56,582 bases of DNA from Firmicutes bacterium ADurb.Bin248 (lineage in GTDB: Bacteria; Bacillota; Clostridia; Christensenellales; CAG-138). The notes below the pieces were generated by a model. It searched no databases, had not been told where the DNA came from, and saw only the letters and a program-made list of their open reading frames with translations. Position 1 is the first letter of the stretch. Each line of letters opens with the position of its first letter. The stretch lies in contig MWBW01000001.1 of NCBI GenBank assembly GCA_002069725.1, positions 1 through 56,582 of the forward strand, read 5' to 3'. Of the stretch, positions 25,701 through 37,700 are shown one piece after another. A program made the position numbers and the translations under genes.

Positions 25701-28700
25701 CGATCTTGAAAGCGAACTCGGCCTCTCCCAGTATTTCGGCAAGGACGGCGTGGACGGGAAATACACGCTCGCGGGCGTCATCGACGCCATCCTGAGCGCG
25801 GTGCTCGGCAAGGGTCTCGGCGCGCTTCTCGCGGGCACGGGCCTCGAGAAGCTTCTGAGCGCGGACATCGCCGACAAACTCAAATCCATCAAGGACAGCA
25901 TACTCAACATCGCCGCGGGGGACGAGGCGACCGAGCAGGCGCTCATCCGGCTGCGCACGATCGCCATCGCGGACCTCATAATGCTCGTCACGGGCATATT
26001 CACCCAGATGGCCAAGCAGGGCGGCGATCAGCACAAGGACGGCGCGGACGCGACGGCGGCCGAGCAGGATCAGAACAAGCAATCCATCAAGAATAAGATC
26101 ATCGAGACGCTCAAGGAGAAGATCGACTTCTCGAGCCTTTCCGCGGCCGCGAAAGCCGAGGGTACGAAGTTCCTCGTCGCGCTCGCGGACCATCTTGTGG
26201 AAAGCTTCGGCGGCGACCTCATAGACGTTACCGCGCTTACCAACTACCTCAAGAGCAACCTTGCGGACCATCTGATGACGAGTCTCAAGTCCGCGCTCTC
26301 CACCGCGGGCGTGGCGCTGACGACCGCGGCGCTCGATACGCTGACCTATTACATGGACGTTAAGGCCGAGAAGGACACCCGCCCGACCAACACATTCCGT
26401 ACGGAGGCGGTCGCGGGCGCGGGCGCGAGCAAGGTCGGCGTCGCGGGCAGCGCGGCGATCTCCATTATTACGGGCAGCACGAAGGCGTATGTCGCGGACT
26501 ATGATGCTTCGCTCTCAGCCGAGGGCGCCTCGATCACCGTCGTCAAGACCGCGCTCATCAAGGCGTATGCCCTCCAGAACGAATACACCGTAGCCTCCGG
26601 CGCGGTCGGCGGGGACGGCAAGGCCGACCCCAATCTCGGCGCGGGCGCGGGCGGCACGGACGACACCGCGGCGCAGGGCGGCGCTCCGGGCGGCTCCGAC
26701 ACGGGCTCGGGCGGCGGGAGCGGGGACCCCACCGCGGGCGGAACCAGCACCAACGGCAAATTAAAGGTCGTGACCAACGCGGGCGGCACCGCGACGGCTT
26801 ACGGCTATCAGAATAAGGACGACGGCCAGTGCACCGTCGAGGTCACCTGCGACGCGGGCTACGTGGTGGACGAGATCACAGCCACCATCAGCAAAGGCGC
26901 GGGCACCGCCCCGACCGTATGGGCCGCCACAGCCAACCGGGAATACAAGTTCTCGATGGGCGGCCTCGTATCGAAGAACGCGGGCGGGGAGCTCGAAATC
27001 ACCATCAACGTCACCTTCAAGAAAGCGCCGTCCGATCCGTACACCGCGACCGCCGCCGCCGGCGCCAACGGCACGCTCAAGCTTCACAGCGACACGAACT
27101 CCACGCCCGGAGCCTCCGCCGCGGCGAAGGAGGGCGAGAAGGTATACGTCACCGTAACGCCGAGCGAGGGCTATGTGCTCGACACGCTCACCTACGCCTA
27201 TAAAGGGCAGACCAAAAAGATCGTGAGCCGGGAGCTTTCCGCCAACGCGGCGACGTATATCTTCCTCATGCCCAACGCGAACGCGGTCGTGAGCGCCACG
27301 TTCAAGCCGGCGGACCCGGCCGCCCCCAAAAAGGAGAACGCCAACGCGAGCGGCAAGAGCGTGGGCGTCGGCGCGGCGTTCGCGCTCACCGTCAGCAATC
27401 TTTCCATCGAAGCGTATGTCGGCGAAAACCGCGTCGTCGTCGCGGGCGCGCTGGAGCTTGCCGCCATAGGCGAGAGGAAGACGACGACCTCCGGCGTCGC
27501 GGGCAGCGACCCGCTGGCCAAGAGCTCCGACGGCGAAGCAAAAGACATCGCGCTCGACGCGTCCGTCGCGGTTTCCATAACGAACGCCACCATTGCCGCC
27601 ACCGTGAGGCCCGGCGCTTCCGTCACCGCCGACGGCGGCAACCTCATCACCGTCCTCGAGGCCCAAAAGGACGCCGAGGGGAACATCGCTTCCCCCGCGG
27701 TCACGGCAGGCTTCCACATGCACGCGAGCGAGGTCGCCACGACCATCGTCAAGGCGAGCAGCTTCGCGGTGGGCAAGGAAACGGCCGTGGGCGCGGCGGT
27801 CGCCGTCAACATCGCGACCTCCGACGTGGCGGTCCGCTTCCTCGGCACGGGCACGGTGCTCGGGAAGGCCATACTCGAGGCGAAATCGCTCAGCATGGAC
27901 GACAGCCACGCGCTCGCCACGGCCATGGGCGCCGATCTGCAGCGCTATACCGACAAGTTCGCCAAGGGTCAGGAGCAAACGGAGAAATTCGCCAACGATA
28001 TGAGCCAGGGCAAGTATTTCAGCGATACGGGCTCCGGCGATAACGCAAACAACGGCACCGCGGGCAAGATCAACAACAACCTCAACAACAACGCCAACAA
28101 CGAGCAGGACGGCGCGCAGCCCAATGCCAACAACAGCCTGCCGCTTTCCGCCAACGCGCTGCGCTCCCAGAACGCGAGCACGGAGGATCAAGCCAAGACC
28201 GATACCGCCACAGGTACAGGCACGAGCCATGCCAACGACAATACCGACCCGACCGTCAACACCAACACAGGCGCGCCGAACGCCTCGGGCATCGGCACAA
28301 CGCCCAACGGCACCAACAAGCAGAGCGTGCAGGTCGCGGCGGCGGTCGCCGTCAACATCACGGTCCACGGCATAGAGGCGCTCCTCGCGGGCAGCCTTAC
28401 CGCCTCCGAGGTCAGCCTCGCGGCGGATAATTCCGGTAACTTCAGGACCGTCGCCTCCGGAGCGGCGATGAGCCTTGCCCAGAGCAGCAACGCAATCGCG
28501 GCGGCGGTCGCCGTCAGCGTCAACCGCAACGAAGCCCGGGCGGGCGTTGCCGACGACTCCATCGTCACCATCGCAGGCGCTGGCGGGAATGGCGGCATCG
28601 GCGTCACGGCCTCCCTCTCGGCCAACACCGACGGGGATTACCGCGGCTACCTCGGCGCGCAGGCGCTCGCGGGCGCGGTAAGCGGCAGCGGCGGCAAGGT

Positions 28701-31700
28701 GAGCATAGGCGGCGCGCTCGCGGTGATCGTATCCCGCTCGGTGACCTCCGCCTCCATAGGCGGGAACGCGCATATTTACAACGGCGGGGATCTGCTCGTC
28801 AGCGCAACGGACAAGACCAAGCTCGCGCTGCGCGCGGGCGGCGTATCGATTTCAAAGGGCGCCGCCGTGGGCGTGGGCGCGAGCTTCGCGCTCATCTACG
28901 CACACAATTCCGTGAACGCGAGCATAGGCGACTCCTGCGAGCTGTATGTGAAGAGCCTGAAGCTCGTCGCCGAGAAGCAGAGGCTCGACTCCTCCGATTA
29001 TCACAGCGCGGCGGGCCTCGACCGGCTCCTGACCGACACGAGCGAGCTGACCGCCGCCGAACGCGAGCAGGCCAAGACCGGCCTCATCGACATCCACCGC
29101 GAGACCGATCCGGCCACGGGCAAGAAGAGCGATTCCTACAAGGTCGAGGTCAACATCACGGCGGAAAAACTCATAGGCGCGATCGACCTGCTGAACTTCC
29201 TCTCCTCGTGCAACTATTACGTCGAGGCGATCGCGGGCAGCATCACGACGGGCGCGGGTTCGGACGCCAAGGTTTCCGTCGCGGGATCGCTTGCGATGAT
29301 CTTCTTCTACAACGCCGTCCGCGCGCTCATCGGGGGCAACGTCCAAATCCATTGCGACGGGAACGTGGAGATCGAGGCCGCGAGCGACGCGACGGTGCGC
29401 ATCATCGCAGGTTCCCTCTCGGCATCCCCCGCGAAGGTCGGCGTCGGCGCGACGGTGGGCTTCCTCTATAACGAAGATTCCGTCGAGGCGCGCACGGGCG
29501 CGAACTCCCGCGTTACGGCGGGCGGCGCGTTCAGGCAGAGCGCTTCGGGCAAGGCGAACATACAGCTCTTTACGGCCGCAGCCTCCATCAGCACGGGTTC
29601 CGAGAGCACGGCGAGCGTGGGCGGCTCCGTGAACGCCATCGCGGCCAAGAACACGGCCGTATCCGAAATCGCGGCGGGCGCCGCGATCAAAGCCGCGAGC
29701 ATCGACATCGGCTCCTCGCTCGCGATGGACATGATGCTCATCTCCCTCTCGGTTTCGGCGGGCAACAGCAAGGTCGCCGTGGGCGGCACGGTCGCCGTCA
29801 TCGTCGACGAGGGCAGCGCCCTCACGCGGATCGGCGGGAACGCCGCCATTACCGCGGATACGGGCGACGTGAACATCGTCTCGTCGGTTTCCAACAAGCT
29901 CGTCAGCGCGCTTGCCAGCGCATCCGGCGCGCCGCAGGGCATTACGGTCGCGGGCGTGCTCAGCGTGCTCGTCGCGCTCTTTAAAGCCAGGGTCGAGCTC
30001 GCGGACGGCGCCGGCGTCGCCGCGGACCTCGGCGGCATCCGCATCGCAAGCTCCGCCGTGAGCTGGATGATCGTGATCGGCCTCGCGGCGACGGGCTCCG
30101 GCAGCGGCACCGTCGCGGTCGGCGCGACCATCAGCGTCAACGTGTTCGAGCACGAATCCGCAGTGGAGATCGGCCGCGTCACATTGCGTGCGGGCAAAGA
30201 CATCACGGTGTTCGCCACGGGCGAGGATTTCACCGTGCTCGTCAACATGGCGCTCGGCGCGGCGGGCTCAGGCAACGCCATCGCAGGCGCCATACCCGTC
30301 GTCGTCAGCAACACGGACATCAGCGCGAAGGTAGGCGACGGCTCAAAGCTCAACGCGGGGGGCAGCATCGCCGTCGCGGCGGACCTTTCGAGCAAGACCA
30401 TAGACGTCGCGGGTGGCCTCGCCGCGGGCGGCGGAAGCGCGGGCGTGGGGGCGACGCTCTCCACCGCGGTATACGGCAGCGCGATCGAGGCGCGCGTCGG
30501 GAGGAACGTCGTCATGTACGCGGGCGCCGCGGGCGCGGGCGCCGCGGGCGCGGGCGTCGCGACGCCAAACCGTTCCGACAGGCGGCGCGGCATCCTCATC
30601 AGCGCGACCGGGAACGAAATGCTCATACTCGTCGCCGTTTCCGCGGGCGCCGCGGGCACGGCGGGCGTCGCGGGCGTCGTCAACACGCTCGTCGCGAAGA
30701 ACAGCGTTACGGCCTCGGTAGGCGCGGGCAGCAGCCTCTACGCGGGTTACCGCGAAAACGAGACCGCGCCCGACGCGCCCGTCGCAACGGGCGGCGAGGG
30801 CGAAATCACACTCGAAGCGGATGACGAATCGAGCATCGCCAACTGCGCGGGCGCGCTCGCCGCGGGCGGCACGGCGGGCGTCGGGGCGACGGTCGTTGTG
30901 CTCGTGTTCAACAAGACCGTCACGGCGGACGCTTCCGGCGCGCGGATGCTCCGCGCGAGCGGCGGCATCAACGTCACGGCGAACGCGAAGGACGATCTCT
31001 GGCTCCTCGCGCTCGCCTTCGGCGCGGGCGGCACGGCGGGCGTCGCGGGCGGCGTCAACGCGCTCGTCTTTGAGAATAAAGTCAACGCGGCGCTCGGCGG
31101 CACGGCGGTTGCCGGCAAGGACGTCAACGTCAAGGCCTCGAGCGACAGCGCGCTTTACAACGTGGCCGCGGGCCTCGGCTTCGGCGGCACGGCGGGCGTC
31201 ACGGCGGTCGCGGTCGTCACCTACTTCTATAATGAAACCGTCGCGCAAATCGTCTCGGGAAGCAGCCTCACGGCTTCCGGCGCGCTCAACGTGCTTGCGG
31301 ATTCCAAGGAATTCGTCACGGCTGACGCCGCGGGCGTCAGCGGCGGCGGCGTCGCGGGCGTGGGTGGCACAATCGACATCGTCTTCACCAAAGTCGTCAC
31401 ACAGGCGCTCACCGGGGACGGTGTGACCATCGCTTCCGGCGGCGCGCTGGCTGTCCGGGCGACGGACGCGTATACGCTCGTCGCGGCGGTCGTGACCGTG
31501 GCGGTCGCGGGGACCGCGGCGGTGGGCGTCACGGTGCTCGTGAGCCTTTCCTTCAACACGGTTACGGCGGAAATCGGCCTGAACAACAGCATCCGCGCGA
31601 GCGCGATCACGGTGGAAGCCTCCTCCAACCGCGACATACTCACAATCGTTGCGACGGTGGCGGGCTCCGGAGTCGCGGGCGTGGGCGTGAGCCTGTCCGT

Positions 31701-34700
31701 CGTCGTCGCGGGCGGAAAGATCAGCAAGGACGCGCACGACGGCATCTACGCCAACGATACTTCCCTCGATCCGCAGGCGCAGACGGACGGCGCGTTCGCC
31801 GCAGGCAACAGCAAGGCGATATCCGGGCGCAAACCCGAGGACGATCTCGGCGTCGCGCTCGCGGGCGACGATCAGCGCGTGGGCGCCGAGGATTATAACT
31901 CCTACGGCCAGGATACCTCGAAGCAATACTATGTGCGCCTCGCTTCCGGCGAGGATACGGGAGCCCCCGGCGTTTTGCTCGGCGCGGACGGCCAATACTA
32001 CCGCCCCGAGCGCAGCGAGGGCGAGCTCGTCAAGCGCTACGCGCTTTCAAAGGACGGCGAGGGCCGCAACGTCTTCACCAAGGCCGACTTCTACGTAGAG
32101 GACGGCGCGGACGCGGACGGCAAGCCGAAATACAAGCTCCTCAACGAGGACGCGGTCCCCTCTATAAGCGGCGACGTGTACGCGCGCAGGCTCGTGGAGA
32201 ACGAGGACGGCTCATCCTCCTATGAATATTACAAGCTCGACAAGGCCACGCGGAGCGAGGGCAGCGACAGCGGCATGAACGACGCGGCCTACGACGACAC
32301 CGCCGACGGCACGGCCTACGAGGGCGGCAGGATCACGGGGCTTGCGGACACCACCTCCGCCGTCGTCAACGGCGGATCGAAGCTCACCGCGACGCTGGGC
32401 GACATTGACGTGCGCGCAAGCGACACCGTCAACGCCAACATGATTTCCGGCACCGTCGCCATAGGCGGCATCGCGGGCGTAGGCGTGGGCCTCTCGGTCG
32501 CGATGCTCATGAGCAACGTCGCAGCCCTCGTCGCGGACGATGCGATCCTCTCCGCCGAGGGCGACGTCAACATCGCCGCCGCCTCCGGTTCGACGGCAAA
32601 GGCGCTTGAACAGCTCGAATCCAAGAGCCGCGGCGCGGACGGCTCCCCCAACGCGGTCTCGACCGGAGATTCCAACGCGCTTGCGAAGGAAAAAACCGGC
32701 AACGACGGCTCCGCCTCCACGATACGGCTCCTCTGCGTAACGGGCGCGGGCGGCTTCGTGGGCGTGGGCGTGAGCGCGGCGGTGCTCATGGTGTTCTCCA
32801 ACGTCGAGGCCAAGCTCCTGGGCGACGTAATCCGCGCCGACAACGTCCGCGTCGAAGGGAAGATGGACTTCGGCGAAGTGCTCACGGCGACGTTGGGCAT
32901 ATCCGGCGGCGCGGTGGCGGTCAACGTTTCGGCGGGCGTCGCGTACTTCGGCGGCACGGTCGAAACGGGCGTCGGCGGCAACGCGAAGCTCGGAGGTGTC
33001 TCGGGCGAGGTTTTCGTCTCGACGAGCGGCGTCACGAACGCCGTAGCGGCTGCCGCGGGCATCGCGGGCGGCGCCGTGGCGGTCAACGCGGGCGTGGCGC
33101 TCGCCATCAGCCGCACCAGGGTCGATACCTACATAGGCAGGGGCGTGAGCATAGACATCGCGGGCGGCGTGCGCGTTGAAACGGAGTTTGGCTCCAACTG
33201 CACCGCCATGATCCTCAGCATCGCGGGCGGCGCCGTCGCGGTGGGCGCGACCGCGGCCATCGCCATCAACAGCGTCGAAGCGTATACCTACATCGGCGTC
33301 ACCCCGGCGGCGGATGTTATGCCCGCATCGTCCCTCGCGGGCGGAAAAGTCAGGGCCGGGAGCGTCGCGCTCGAGAGCAGCGTTACGGGCAGCACCGACG
33401 TAATGGGCCTCGGCATCGCGGGAGGCGCCGTGGCGGTCAACGGCACTGTGGCGCTTGGCTTCAACAGCATGAAGAACGTCACCGCCCTCAACGGCGCGAG
33501 CGTAGAAGCCGCGGGCGACATCGCGCTCAGCGGCCGCCTTGCGGGCGACACCACGGTCGTCACGACCTCCATCGTCGGCGGCGCGGTCGCGGTGGGCGCG
33601 ACGGTCGCACTCGCATACATCAAGAGCGAAAACCATACCTTCATCGACGTTACGGACGCGGCCGTGCGCGGCAACAACATCACGGTTGCGGCGGGCGGCG
33701 CGGCGGGCGTCAATTCTTCCGAGGCGACTGTGGCGATCGTCACGGGCGCGGCCGGGATCGTCGCCGCGGCGCTCAACTTCGCCATCGCGCTCAACGGGGC
33801 CTCGAACATCGCCGAGGTCAGGGGCGCGCGCGGAGCGGCAGGCTCGGGCGTCTATAACCTCGACGCTGCGGGCCTCCTCGAGGTCGGCGCGAAGGGCGAG
33901 GCGCACGCGTACGCCGTCGCGGCGAACGCCTCGGCGGGCCTTGCCGCGGCGAACGTGTCCTTCGCGTTCGCGCTGATCAGGAGCGTGCAGGAAGCCAGGG
34001 CCGAGGGCGGCGCGAAGATGCGCGCCGCGGGGCTCTATGTGTGGAGCGAGCACAATACGCAGCCGTTTGTACCCAAGCTCCTGAGCTTCTTCAACGGATA
34101 CGACAGGAACAGCAAGGGAGAATACGTTGACGCTTCCGGCAACGTCATCGACGAGGGCGATCCGGACTTCGAGTCGAAGCGCGTGGAGAAGAAGTCCTCC
34201 TTCACGGCGACGGGCGCGGCAAGCGCCGCCATCATCAGCGCTTCCGCGGGCTACTACGCGATCACCAGCAACTGCGTCATAGCCCTTGCGGACGCCGTGA
34301 GCCGCGCGAAGGTCAGCGTGGCCGAGCTTGCGATCACGGGCGCGTACGGCGCAGCCGTGCGCAACGCGGCGCAATCCGTCGCCGTCGCCCAAACGCTCAA
34401 CCTCACGTTCGGCGGATACAGCGTGGGCGTGATGACGGGCTTCGCATACGCCTCAGGCACATTCGAGGCGATCTTCGAGAGCCTCGGCAGCGTCGACGCC
34501 GGCTCGAGCCCGATCGAGGTTCGAAACACCTATGTTTCCGAGGCGGTCTGCGCCATACTCACGTCGACAGGCGGCATTATGCTCGCCGTGGGCGTGAACG
34601 CCGCCAACGCCGTCGCGAACTCCAGAGCCAACACGGGCATATCCGGCGCGGGCCATATTACGGCGGGCGCCATCGCCATCGAAGCGAACGGCACCGCCAG

Positions 34701-37700
34701 GGCGACTGCCGGAGTCGACGCGCCCGAGTTCCTCAAGAAGATACCGACCTTCAGCTTCATCAGCGTGGCTGCGAACAGCGTTTACGCCGAAGTCGGCGCC
34801 GTGCAGAACACCTACGTCAGCGGCGTTTCGATCACCGCGGCCTCGATCTATGCCCGAAGCATATTCAACTATGCGGTGGACGACGTCACCCCGTCCGCCA
34901 GCGCGCCGAAGGCCGACGCGGGCGCGTTCGCGTACGTCGGCGGCACGGGCGAGGGCACGGGCGGCGTCTCCGTAAAAATCACGGGCGTCGAGTTGAACTT
35001 CGCAAACGCCGTCATGGAGGCGAAGAACAGGCTGATCCTCGCCGCGTCGAACATCGCCCTCACGGGCGACCTGGACGCCGTAAACTACAGCTTCGCGTAC
35101 GCCGCGGCGGGCGTTTACCGGGATTCGGCCGCGGGCTTCGTCAGCGCGGGCCTCGTGCAGGTCTGCGCCAGGTGCGCGGGCGAATTCACCTCCTCCGTCC
35201 AGATCGCGGCTGGCAAGAAGGTCAAAGCGCGCAACATCACGGTGCGCACAACTTACCGCTGCGAAGCAAAGGCAAAGAGCGCGCAGGCCGTGAACGGCGT
35301 GAGCGCGAACGTATTCTCCCTCAACGGCAACATCGCCGATTCGTCCGTCGCCACGCAGGCGGAAGCCTCCGTCACGGGCGAGGGCGAGGCGGAAACGGAG
35401 GACGACCTATCCATAGAAGCGCTGGGCGCCGCCAAGGCGTGGAGCGCTTTCGAGGAGCTCGCGGTCGCCATCAACGGCGGCGCCATCGCCATCAACATAC
35501 TCACTTCGTCGCTCGAAGGCGCGCAGAACGCGTTTTTGAAGGGCGTGAGCGCGACGGTCGGGGGCGATCTCACCATACTCTGCGAATTCAACAAGACCGG
35601 CGCGGACGGCGCGCTCGCCGAGCTTTCCGGCGGCATGCAGGGCGCGGGCTCCGGCGTGGACAACATCAAGGTCAGCTTCAACGGCTTTACCGTCGAGGGC
35701 AACGTCGCCGTTGCGATCGCGGATTATACAGTCAAAGCGTTTATCGAGAACGCCGATGTCGACGTCGCGGGCACGCTCGACATCAGGGTGGAGGCGAGCT
35801 CCGTCGCCACGGCGAGGCTCGCCGCGGATACGATCGCGGCCTCGGGCCTCAGCGCGGGCCTGAACTTCATGTTCGCCTGGGCGAAGGGCACATATGAAGC
35901 GAGGGTCACGGCTTCCTCCGGCAAGGTCGTCAAAGCCGGCGCCATCAGCGTCACAACCACCTATACGACCGGCGCGCTCGCGCAGACGGGCCAGCTCAGC
36001 GGAGGCCTCGGCGCGCTCGCGAGCGTGGACGCCGCCCTCCTGAGCATCAAGATGAACCTCGGCTGGGCCGAGAGCGCGACGAAAGCCTCGGCTTGCGTCA
36101 CGGGCGAGGGCACAATCAGGGCGACGGATGATCCCGCCGCGGGCGCGGCGCTCAACGTCGGGGCGACGGGCAAGGCCTACGCAAAGGCGGAGAACATCGC
36201 CGCGAGCATAGAGGCCGGCGGCATCAAGGTCGCCCTCGTCGTCATGAGCGCGAACGTCGAGGTCACGCAGAGTGCGCAGGTCGGCGCGAAGAAAGTCGAA
36301 TGCGCGTCCGCGCAGGTCGTTTCCTCGCTCAACGAGGGCGATACGGACAAGGGCGCGAACGTTTATATCGGCAGCGCGATCAACAAGGCCAAGAGCGCTG
36401 TGGACGGGCTGAGCCTTAGCATTTACTCGGGCGGCGTCAATACGGCGACCGCCACCTTCAACGCGACCAACACCGCCTCCATCGCGAACGCGGCCATAGG
36501 CAGCCCGTCCGCGCGCGCGGCCAGCGTGAAGGTGCTCGCGCAGGGCACCGCCATAGCCCTTGCGGATGTGGCGCAGGGCAGCAGCATCGGACTCGTCGGC
36601 TTCGGGGCGAACGCGCTGTACGCCTACGCGAAGGGCACGCACGCCGCAAGCATCCGGGAGAGCGTGATCTACGCCAAATCCGTCGGCGTGGAGAGCATAT
36701 TCTTCGCGAAGGCTTCCGCCGACACGACGCAGGGCGTGTTCGGATTGAAGGGCGCAAGCGTGGAGACGAACGTCGCCTGGGCGCAAACGACGACCTCGGG
36801 CAGCGCTTATATCGCGAACAGCAGCGTGGACGTCGACGCGTCGGGCAAGCTTACCGTCAAGTCCGCGGGCAAGGCGCACGCCGTTTCGAATTTCGAAAGC
36901 CCCGCCGTTTCGCTCAGCTTGATCAATCTTTCCTTCAACGTGCTCACCGCCGCGCTCAACGGCAAGGCCGAGGCGTATATCTCCTCCTCCGGCATCAGGG
37001 CGGCGGGCGGCGCGGACGTGCTTGTCGAATACAATAAAGACGCCGCGGACCCCGGTGCCGCGGCCTACATGAACAGCTACGCGGGCCTTGCCGATTGTTC
37101 GCTCGTGAGCGGCAGCGGCCATGCGCTCGCCGCGCGCGATACGTCGTCCGCCTGCGCCTATACGAGCGGCACGAGCTTCCTCGCCGGCACGGGCGATATC
37201 AGGATCGACGCCGCGGGCGAGAGCCGCGCCGTGGCCGACAAGGGCGGCAGCTACGTCGATTTCAGTCTGCTGGCGCTGGGCGTGCTGATCGCCTCCGCCA
37301 CGGCGAACGGGAGCTTCCGGGCGTATATGGAGCTTGCGGACGGCGACGAGGTGAACGCCTCCTCGCTCGCCGTGGGCGCGACGTACGCCATCCGCGCGAA
37401 GGCCGTGTCGGGCCAGCCCGGCGGGGGCGCGAAGTTCAGCCTGCTCTCGATCGACTACAACGCGGCTACCGCCAAAGCGGGCGACGCCGCGGGCGGCACG
37501 TATAACGGGGACGCGCACATTTCCGCCGCGGGCAGCGTGAAGATCGACGTTTCGGGCAATGTGGACGTCATCCTCGAGGGCAAACTCGAGGCCATCGCGC
37601 GCATCGGCGCCGCGCAGATCAGCATAGACGGCGCGGAAGTCGGCGTCAACATCGTGGACGCGGACGCCGCCGCCAAACAGAGGGCATACATCAGCGGCAT

